From assembly GCF_000210295.1 (NCBI RefSeq), contig NC_026740.1, positions 875,691 to 939,690 of the forward strand: DNA of 64,000 nucleotides, written 5' to 3'. A model generated the notes under the pieces. That model worked only from the letters and a program-made list of their open reading frames with translations, was not told the DNA's origin and did not search any database. The translations under genes were made by a program, and so were the position numbers. The stretch is from Trypanosoma brucei gambiense DAL972. Its lineage: Eukaryota; Euglenozoa; Kinetoplastea; Trypanosomatida; Trypanosomatidae. Shown in pieces: positions 9,993 through 18,014 of this stretch (positions are counted from its first letter, which is position 1; every line of letters begins with the position of its first letter).

Positions 9993-10456
9993 AGCAAAAC
10001 GTGGAACGGGGGACGAGCAAAACCAAGGTACGCAAACGCCACCGTCGAATGCCTCTGTTAACACCAATTAGACTTCTTCATGAACCCCTGCACAAGGGTG
10101 CGCGCATCTGCCTCGCCGAAGACGCGCCTGCAACAGTTTTATCAATGAATCGATTCCTTCTTTCCTTCTATTAATTTACTTGTCTACTTTATCATACGCA
10201 TGTTGTAACGATCATTTCTTTACTCCCCCAGCAGGCATCTGCTTAACCTTTCACATTCCAATAATTCCCCCCTTTCGTTTAATGGCTCACTCGCAACTCT
10301 CACCCGTGGGGTAACACGTTACGGCATTCAGGGGGATGCAAAGAGGAAAACTTGTTCCGTATTAACGATGGTGTGCAATATTCTCCCCCATTATTTCAAC
10401 TGAATAAAAAAAGGAAAGGAGAGGCCCCGCACTTCTCGGTGCCGTGTCACACCACG
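9993..10456 (+). other. Intergenic region, 464 bp, with possible upstream ORFs
   Basis: UTR sequence. Pyrimidine-rich stretches lead to candidate acceptor AGs at 10330-10331 and near 10410. If the first is used, two tiny ORFs (10336-10365 and 10368-10403) precede the WD40 gene; the second acceptor removes them. Confidence 0.55.
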
Positions 10457-13150
10457 ATGGATGGACAGCGTGCAACAAAGGGAGTGGGACATGCCAGTGA
10501 TTGGGCAGAACTTCGCCGCGCCCTCTTTAATGTGCACCTGTTGCTAGCACTTCAAGAGGGCAGTGTGACACAACCACCGGGGGAAGAGAAGGTCGTACCG
10601 AGTAGGGAGGCATCGCAACCGTTGTTGGAGCGTGACTGTGGCATGAATCGGGTTCAGAGCGTCTCGCTCATGACGCTGGAGTTGGAAGATAGTACGGATG
10701 CGCTTCATTCCCAATGCTTAGAGAAACATGAGGAAAAGAGGGGCGTATGTCGTGCCCTTCCGCTTCCGCCGCTTCGATGGGCTGTTCCATCGCATCGGCA
10801 GCGTCTCGCGGCCTTGGAAAAGGAAAGGCGGCGGCGACAAAGGAAAAATGCCGCGGCAGAAGGAAAACTAAACATGTTGGGAAACACTCTCGGGAGTGGT
10901 GATACGCGGCAGCCGTCCTCCATTACTGGAAGTAGCGCAACTGCAAAGGTAATGGAATTGGATAAAAACGTAATGAAAGAGGATCTTCAGGATGGAACTG
11001 CGTCGCCCGCTCATTCAACTCGATCGTCCCTGACGAGAACCGGTGACCACAGCGAATGTGAGAGCTCGCAGGATACATACACAGCTGCTTTCGCGTCTGT
11101 GGACGATCACTGTCCTCGAGAGATGCCTTCGTTCCGTTTATCGTCGGGCAGTGACAATTCGGACTGTCAAACCCTGTCAAGGACGATATCTACACTGAGT
11201 GTCAGAAAAACCTTAGCCCCTGTTCACGAGGGTCACCGCTGCGCCTCCGTTTACCGAGTTCTCGGTGCCGGAAGTAGTCTCAGCGAAGATACCACCGCCC
11301 ATATGGCCCAGACTGAAGTTGAGCAAATATGCTCTGGTGAAGCCGAGCCGTACACCTCATACCTCTTCTCCCCTGTCGTGCGTGTAGTGGATCTCAGTGA
11401 GGGGCGAAGCTCTCCAACGCCGCCTGGCGGGAATGAAGACCGAATGGCTCCTGACGGGGACCTTGAGATGAAGGATGGGTGTACCAGAGTGAGTTTTTCC
11501 CCAAATGGGGAATGCTACGTAGTAGGGACAAGGAGAGGTTTCTTGTGGCTCTTCACGACAGGTTCGCCGCCGGGTCAAAATAATATCTATGGTTACGGTG
11601 ATGAAAAAGGCGGTGGGGTTTGCCTTGACGAGGAGCCACCAGTGGAGCCCTTGAAACTTCAGGCGCACGGCGGCCCCGTTACAGACGTGACTTTTAACGA
11701 CGTTGGCACACTCTTTGCTTCAGCGGGTGGGGACGCTTGTGTGATACTGTGGAATCAGCGCACGAGGTTGAAAGTCCGTCGTATCAACACAGGTGGTGGT
11801 GTGCCCACCCTCGTCCGTTTTGTGCCTGAAAACAACAATTACCTTCTTGTTTCACTCATGCAGCACCGCCTTTTGCGGCTTTACAATACTTCAACAGGCC
11901 GCCCCGTAACGCGCAGAGGAGCCGAGATGCGGATAGAAGCGTCCACTGTGGCAGTTCACTTCTGCGCCGACCCGTTCTTATTCATTGGTGACACAAGCGG
12001 AACCGTGAGCATGTGGCGGTACTACTTAGGGTGTGAACACACATGCGCTATGTGCCCCCTTGAACCAAGGCGAAGTGGGGAATGGCGAGAGGGCCGCGCT
12101 TCTTCCCCAGCGGTCACAGGTCTTCTCCCGCATGGAGTCGCCTCAGGTGCTTCCTCCACAAAGGGAAGCATAAAAGAAAGGTGTTGTCAGGTCCCTGCGG
12201 TAATGGTGGAAAACCAGCCTTGCTTCGAAAAGGCGGGATCGCTTCTGCTGGAAAAGGGCACGCCGGTGGGAGCACTCGCGGTGAGCACCATGACCCAAGA
12301 GCAGCTGCGCTATCTGAAGCGGGCCCAGCGCATTGGGTGGAAGATTCCCAAGCGAGGACTCTTCGGAAAGTTGACAGAGGGAATACTCTCTGAAGCGCTC
12401 AACCGTAACAACTCCAGCGAATCACCCGGAGAAATGGATGCCAGTGACTGCTCCAAGTTGATGTGCGCCGTGATGTTGCTCGCGTCGTTGCCGTGCGATC
12501 GGATGGCCGTTCTGTGCATTCAGGCGAAGGCAGAAGACACCCGCGAGTACACGTTGGTGCCCATGTTGGTGGTGGACCGTGCCTGCCGCATCCGGCACAT
12601 GAGCACTGGGGCTGCGTTCTGCACCGACAACGTGCGCTCCCCAACCTTCACATCCACGTGCGAGGAGGGTTTTGTTCAAATTATCGCCTGTACTGCTGCC
12701 CGCATGCTGCCGGTGGCAAAGGAAGAGACCGCGGCCATGGGCTCCTCCGCTGTGGTTACGCCGTGGGCTGTCATGGCGACACTTCCAGTCCCTTGCGGCG
12801 GCAGTCCCTCCAGCCTGGCTTGGTCGCCCGACATGCGAATCCTTACAGCCGTGACTGAAGAAGGGATGGTTTATCAATGGCGTCGCGTCCAGCTGCACCA
12901 AGGCACTACGGTTAACGAAGACATCAATCGTGACGCCGATGATGGCCTTCGGGCTTCAACGACGAGGGATGAGGTGGATGAGTGGCGGAGGCACTTTGAG
13001 AGGGAGAAGAAACGGCAATTGCACCGCTACCGGGCGAGAAAGAATGCCGCCAACCAACTTGAGGACACATCTCGGCCGTACGGCGGCCTGAATGCCGGGA
13101 GCGGGTCGCGAACAAGTGTCGTTCAAAGCCTTTGTCATGCAAGCAACTGA
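10457..13150 (+). CDS. WD40-repeat protein, 897 aa
   Basis: The first 330 residues are Ser/Arg/Glu-rich and probably disordered, with a basic helix 'EKERRRRQRK'. From about residue 338 to 804 there are WD40 blades: 'VSFSPNGECYVVGTRRG', 'HGGPVTDVTFNDVGTLFASA' followed by a CVILWN strand, 'FIGDTSGTVSMW', and a last blade 'LAWSPDMRILTAVTEEG' followed by MVYQW. A poorly conserved insert of about 160 residues lies between the middle blades. The tail is basic and helical ('EKKRQLHRYRARKN'). The arrangement recalls WDR13, but only loosely. It is probably a protein-interaction scaffold; partners are unknown. Start is the first ATG after the second candidate splice acceptor. Confidence 0.82.
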   Translation: MDGQRATKGVGHASDWAELRRALFNVHLLLALQEGSVTQPPGEEKVVPSREASQPLLERDCGMNRVQSVSLMTLELEDSTDALHSQCLEKHEEKRGVCRALPLPPLRWAVPSHRQRLAALEKERRRRQRKNAAAEGKLNMLGNTLGSGDTRQPSSITGSSATAKVMELDKNVMKEDLQDGTASPAHSTRSSLTRTGDHSECESSQDTYTAAFASVDDHCPREMPSFRLSSGSDNSDCQTLSRTISTLSVRKTLAPVHEGHRCASVYRVLGAGSSLSEDTTAHMAQTEVEQICSGEAEPYTSYLFSPVVRVVDLSEGRSSPTPPGGNEDRMAPDGDLEMKDGCTRVSFSPNGECYVVGTRRGFLWLFTTGSPPGQNNIYGYGDEKGGGVCLDEEPPVEPLKLQAHGGPVTDVTFNDVGTLFASAGGDACVILWNQRTRLKVRRINTGGGVPTLVRFVPENNNYLLVSLMQHRLLRLYNTSTGRPVTRRGAEMRIEASTVAVHFCADPFLFIGDTSGTVSMWRYYLGCEHTCAMCPLEPRRSGEWREGRASSPAVTGLLPHGVASGASSTKGSIKERCCQVPAVMVENQPCFEKAGSLLLEKGTPVGALAVSTMTQEQLRYLKRAQRIGWKIPKRGLFGKLTEGILSEALNRNNSSESPGEMDASDCSKLMCAVMLLASLPCDRMAVLCIQAKAEDTREYTLVPMLVVDRACRIRHMSTGAAFCTDNVRSPTFTSTCEEGFVQIIACTAARMLPVAKEETAAMGSSAVVTPWAVMATLPVPCGGSPSSLAWSPDMRILTAVTEEGMVYQWRRVQLHQGTTVNEDINRDADDGLRASTTRDEVDEWRRHFEREKKRQLHRYRARKNAANQLEDTSRPYGGLNAGSGSRTSVVQSLCHASN

Positions 13151-13449
13151 TGCGCGGCGCCGCCCACGGTGTGGCACCGCTTGCGCAATGAACGCATGGC
13201 CGAAATGTGTCCTTCGTAATATACAAAAAAAAACTCAGAGGGATGGTGTTCCCTCGTTCTCCCCTCCCCCCGTCGCACGCCAACTGCACCTACTTGCACG
13301 GAAATCGACCGCGCTCTTTCTTTCTACTGGGCGCCGACTGATTTGCACCCCCTTATCTAAACACCCACACTTTTCCACCACCCCTTTATTTACCCCCGGC
13401 CCCGGCGTCAGCCGCCACTCGCAGTAGGATTCTTAGGGACATCTGGAGA

Positions 13450-13941
13450 ATGCTGCGCTCAACTCTGACCTCACTGAACACGTTTCTCACAAGCTCCGTC
13501 GCCACCCCACCGATATCTGTAATTAGAACGGGGCCGAAATGGTGGGCGGATCCCGAGCGTATGGTACGGCAGAAACTCATGTACTTCACGTTAGGGGTCG
13601 ATCAGCTTCCACTGCGACGAACGGCGGTCATACAGCGAGACCTGCAACGCTTCCATATGTGCAAACCGCCTCCCCGTGTTGGGGACTCAACGGGCTACAA
13701 ACGCTCCCGGGCAGCTCAACTTAACACTTGGTATCGCCGCATCCAGTACCAGGAGTATCACATGCAGCATCTCTTCACCAGGCATGTGTGGGGACTGTTG
13801 CGTGTGTACCCGGGGAACACTACGAAGATACAAGGCAAGGCAGATGATGGCTACGTGGGGTACGATTCGGTTCCGTTCCACCGATACAATCGGGCTCCTC
13901 TCCCGTTCCCCGCACGGGAACTTTACGAGCGGAGGAAATAG
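13450..13941 (+). CDS. Small basic protein, probably mitochondrial, 163 aa
   Basis: The N-terminus 'MLRSTLTSLNTFLTSSVATP' has the Arg/Ser/Thr-rich, acid-free look of a mitochondrial presequence. The rest is rich in Arg, Tyr, His and Pro ('NTWYRRIQYQEYHMQHLF', 'YDSVPFHRYNRAPLPFP'), with no recognised domain. Such small basic proteins in kinetoplastids are often mitoribosomal or respiratory-complex subunits; this is suggestive only. It is the last plus-strand gene before the convergent switch. The start is supported by a pyrimidine-rich leader (13,320-13,400) ending in candidate AGs, with 13,450 as the first ATG. Confidence 0.7.
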   Translation: MLRSTLTSLNTFLTSSVATPPISVIRTGPKWWADPERMVRQKLMYFTLGVDQLPLRRTAVIQRDLQRFHMCKPPPRVGDSTGYKRSRAAQLNTWYRRIQYQEYHMQHLFTRHVWGLLRVYPGNTTKIQGKADDGYVGYDSVPFHRYNRAPLPFPARELYERRK

Positions 13942-15460
13942 TCGAAAGGCATGTTGTATACGGAAGGACGGAGGGAGGGAGTTACAGTGGAAGAACGTCT
14001 TTTAAGAAGTGTGAACGTTTATCGCGCGTGCTTGGGGATGAGAGAAGTTCCTTGTGCATTGTCAATTTGTCTTGTACGTGGGGATGCTGCTGTCACACGC
14101 TCTTTTTCTCCACCTTCTAAGAAAGGAGTACCACCGATAGGATTTTAGGATGAAGGAGTGCTGGAGGTGCCTAAACGAATTAAATAGCTTAGTAATATGA
14201 GGAAGGGAAGGAACACCTTAAATGTTCACGAATCACCACCGGGGCACAAAGCCATAGCCGCTACCCACAAATCACGCTCAACGCGCCTCTAACGACAAAG
14301 CGAAGGGGTGCTGCAAACGGCTGGCGATAAGTGGAAATCACAACTACTATTGGGGCCGGTGTTGTGGGTTTTTTCAGTGTGCTTTCGCGTTGTGATGACA
14401 ATGAGTTCCACTACCATTCACCAACCATCCACAGAAGAGGGACGATACGCGGAGTCCCAAAATGAGGAGGACTAATGCGCGATCACTCTCCTCCTCGCGT
14501 TTTCGGAAGGGGCGAGGAAAAACTACTCGCATAGACAGTTTTCAGCGCCGTCAAACCATGCCGGCGCAGCCGTGGAAACTTCCTAAGGTAACATCTTTCC
14601 TCTCCTCCTCCCCCATTTTCCAGAGCAGCCGTGCGCCTCCTCAGTGACAAGAAAAAAACACCGTCAGACATGGGAACCTCTCTTGCCCAAAGACCGATGT
14701 AGATCTGTGACCTACGGCATACCGTTTATCTCCACCAAAAGTGACAAAATCACACCGTGAAATCCACTTTTTTTTTTCGACGGCGCTAAGCTACCCCCAG
14801 AAGCCAGCCGACCCGACTGACAGACAACCACCAGCGAAACATGACCCCTCCTCTGCATCTTGGAGGTCACCTCCATTTCCAGTGTAATTCTTACCGTGCG
14901 AGAGAACGAAAGGAACTAGGACCACCATTTGCAAAAATGGATCGCCCAAAGCACGAACAGCTTCGACCCAGCTTGCGGGTGGGTTAGGATAGTTGCAATT
15001 CCTTCTTTTGGGCTATCATCTAAAGCGCACTAAAACAAAGATTCGGGAGAAGTGAAAACCCACGTCGTGACAGGTCGTTATTAACCTTAACTCTACAACT
15101 GTCGTTGCCTTAACCAGTAGGGTTAGTCCTGTCTCCTTTTATGGTTGGCATTATTCGCTTCTTCTTTTGTTGGGTAGCTAAATTTAAAAAAAAAAAATCT
15201 CCGGAGTTTAGCGCAGTTGGTTATTACAGTTTTCCTTTACACTCCGCTCCATTTAATTCGATTTCCTAGTGTCCGGGTGTCGCCTGCTGAACGTGCATCT
15301 GTCCCTAGCTCTCCCCCCCCCCCCTCTCGCTGGAAACCTACGTTAGTCTCATCCCCTTATCCCCTCCCCCGAAATGTGTTTTTATTCTCTCTTTTTCCTT
15401 CCCCCTCCGTAGCATTAATCAACAATACGAAGCAGGACGGTTTCGGCGGTAACATTCCCT
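13942..15460. other. Convergent strand-switch region (transcription termination zone)
   Basis: 1.5 kb with no supported gene between the last plus-strand gene and the first minus-strand element. It contains scattered homopolymers (A-run near 15,186-15,197, C-run near 15,311-15,320). In T. brucei, convergent switch regions are where two polycistronic units end, marked in chromatin by histone H3.V/H4.V and base J. That is established for the class of site, not visible in this sequence. I looked for tRNA genes, which often sit in such regions, and found none that fold. Confidence 0.75.
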
Positions 15461-16657
15461 TCAAAGCATTCGCAACAATAGAGCTGCAGAACAAAGTGCA
15501 GCGGCACGAACACTCGAATGTGCTGCCGGATTGGACTCCGCTCTCATGACAGGTCTTCGCGCCGGTTCTGCAGAATAGTTGGATTTCAGGATTGTCTCCT
15601 CTTCTTCACCTAAAGAGGGTTGTTCACTCACTCTCTTTGACAGCTCCAATCTGTGTATGGTCTCCCAGATAAATTCCTCGTAAAGCTGGTCATTAGTGAG
15701 TTCTGCCTCTTTGTGCCCTATGCATTTCGTCAATTCATCCGCGGTAGTTTTTATTTTTTCCATAACCGCATTTTTTGCTTCTTCGAAACGCGCAAGCAGG
15801 CGGATGACATCCTCAAATATACTCACTTTATTGGGATCTTCAGTCCACCGCACTGCACCGTAGGAAGTGACGTCACCGTACTCTCCCCCCCTTACATTTA
15901 GTTTGCCTTCCACACTTGATGCGAAGTTCATCACTCCACCACCCCACGTTAAGTTGTGCCGTGTTGGTGAACCCACCTTTTAATAAACCGTCTGCTGCCG
16001 TCCTCATCAAGTTGCAACCCCTGTCTTCATTTCGTTCAATGATGCTCTCCGCACCCAAGCTACTGAAGGAAATGGATGATAGCGCTTCGTGGAGTTGCAA
16101 GTTTTTCTCTGCCGACTTCGTTACATGTGAATCCTCAATTTTGTAAAGGGTTTCAGGTCCAATTGTTCCACGAAAACATTCTTGCAACTTGTCGTGCACC
16201 GCTGGCCTGCTCCCTCCCACGCTTATGCAAAACTGCGACGTCGTGCGTGCCGCCTGTGCAAATGCAAAAATCCACTCTTCCAGTCTTCCGGCTGCTAACC
16301 CAGCGGCGGCTGCTGCTAGCGCCGATGCATTCCTCATTTCCTCTAACTCCTGCTGGAATGTAAACTCATTCTTCAATACTGTTTTCAAGAGTGTCCTGAT
16401 GTCTTTACAATCTTTCTCACTAGAAGGTACGCTGTTTCGCATTACCGATAACTGCAACTGCGCGCTTTTGATCTTCAAATCTGTCAGTTTCTTCATAACC
16501 GCAGCACTCCCGCTGTTTACTCTGTGTGCTATCCCTTAAGATAGGTCGATAGCCCACACACTTTATTAGCGGCGGTTGCGTTTAATGCATTCCTTTCATA
16601 ATAATACGCATATGTTTCTTTTCCCAAAAGCGCCAACAGCACAAACAAAAACCTCAT
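15461..16657 (-). pseudogene. ESAG6-like (transferrin-receptor subunit family) pseudogene with two frameshifts
   Basis: Read on the minus strand from ATG 16657 there is a signal peptide ('MRFLFVLLALLGKETYA') and the start of a mature N-terminus typical of ESAG6/ESAG7. The frame then hits TAG at 16529-16531 (codon 43) because of an apparent one-base loss. A second frame (down to about 15,945) carries the main helical domain, with 'LQLSVMRNSVPSSEKDCKD' and 'NASALAAAAAGLAAGRLEEW'. Near 15,940-15,950 an apparent one-base gain returns it to the original frame. That frame continues through 'WGGGVMNF' and ends in a hydrophobic tail ('SSVRAAALCSAALLLRML') like a GPI-anchor signal. The tail marks it as ESAG6-type, since ESAG7 lacks one. 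The span is 1,197 nt, a multiple of three, close to the ESAG6 length of about 400 codons. The intact protein pairs with ESAG7 to take up host transferrin in the flagellar pocket; this copy cannot encode it as read. Confidence 0.88.
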
Positions 16658-16865
16658 TTTGTTCACTTTATATAATTATGCTTTTGAGCTTTCACCTTTG
16701 TTACTGACTAGAAAAAAAATTTTTAGTGCTATGGGTAACATAGATTACCATTGCGGCGGCAGTCCGGAAGAATACATGCTTAGTATTATTTCATCTTATC
16801 CTACCAAACTCTCATTATAATAAACACCACTGCCTCACACGCGTAGGTAACAGCTACGTCCCCCC

Positions 16866-16922
<57 letters not shown>

Positions 16923-17113
16923 CATTCCCCTCAATTGCTCACTTGAAAACAAGTAGCAACAGTAATAACACACACACCGCAACAAATTGTACCTCAAATA
17001 CTTGTTTCCTTCCCTACATCCGAACCATCTTATCCAGCCTCCACTCGACACAGTGTTTTGAAGGGAATAAAAACCACTTCCAGGATATTGCTAACCAACA
17101 ACCCTCCTTCTCG
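16658..17113. other. Intergenic region upstream of the ESAG6-like pseudogene
   Basis: AT-rich sequence with a long CA microsatellite. No gene is supported. Confidence 0.6.
16867..16921. repeat. (CA)n microsatellite, about 27 units
   Basis: An uninterrupted AC dinucleotide run of about 55 bp. On the minus strand it is a GT run upstream of the ESAG6-like pseudogene. It is likely polymorphic in length. Confidence 0.95.
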
Positions 17114-17536
17114 TTAATTAACGCCCTTTTCAACCGATTCTCTTTCGGTGTAGATGATACCGCGACTACCGTTCGCCACAACTATTGTGGTTGCTTCAAG
17201 TGGTGGTGAGCAAAGCGTTAAGGTATCACTACAATTTGAGGAGAACAAGAGGTCATCTTTTATTATACTGTGCGCTCCAAGAGCGCTTCCTTGTACACAA
17301 ATTATGTTTGCTAATTTTCTGTCCTTGAGGAGCTCCCTATTCCACAACGCGACACCAGTCTCAGTACAACTTTCCCTTCTTGAAGGTACGTTTGCGATTG
17401 CGTCACGGGAACACGAAAGTAGCAACAACATTTTTTTTGCTTCACTCCTCCAGTGGACCTATTTGGTACCAATGCTTTTTGTTAACACGTTGTCAAAAGG
17501 TTGCGGCATCCCATACCCCGAAGCGCGCATCTGCAT
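17114..17536 (-). pseudogene. Degenerate protein-like ORF with an in-frame stop, unrecognised
   Basis: From ATG 17536 the frame reads 25 codons to a TAG at 17459-17461, then continues open for 115 codons to the stop at 17114. Both halves read as ordinary protein ('ALWNRELLKDRKLANIICVQ', 'EATTIVVANGSRGIIYTERE'), so it may be a remnant of a gene. It lies behind the ESAG6 relic and on the same strand. The opposite strand is also open here (17154-17546), so the coding strand is not certain. I cannot name a family. Confidence 0.3.
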
Positions 17537-18014
17537 GATCCTCTAACCAACGGCGTACGAATAAGGCGATGCATTTGTTAACGCATGTTCGTTTGCATGT
17601 TTCCTCGCACTTCTGGGAGCGTGAGGTTGACGCGCCTCACCCGATCACCGCCGCACTATCAGCGCAGACGCAGTAACTCTAAAGGAGGAAGTGTGCCAAC
17701 ACATGTGAGGAAAGAATGGCAGTTCTTAAAGCTATGCCCCTAGTAGCTACAGTGGGGACTCATACCTCCCGTGTGGTCAATGTTTTGTGCTTCGCTTCTG
17801 CAGTTGAATCACACTTGTCCAGTAAAAAAAAAAACGGACGGAAGAAAGGAAGTAGATTGAGGACAGCACGGAGAGTGTAACAAAGGAATTCCACAGACGT
17901 AGACACGCCTTCTTTTCAGCGCAAATCCCTCGGCAAGGGATTCCTACCTTCAGTGCACCCCCAACACAAACAATAACAAGTTACAACACCACCGGAAACA
18001 AAAAAAACGTCCCC
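17537..18014 (-). other. Intergenic region, 478 bp
   Basis: 3' UTR territory of the gene at 18,015-20,438. It has an A-run at 17,824-17,834 and otherwise no structure I can support. Confidence 0.6.

Noticed and set aside
15209..15266. Box A-like (TAGCGCAGTTGG) and weak box B-like (ATTCGATTTC) motifs at tRNA-like spacing in the strand-switch region
   Set aside because: The acceptor and T stems do not pair and box B is imperfect, so it is not a tRNA gene; it could at most be a chance match or an old relic.
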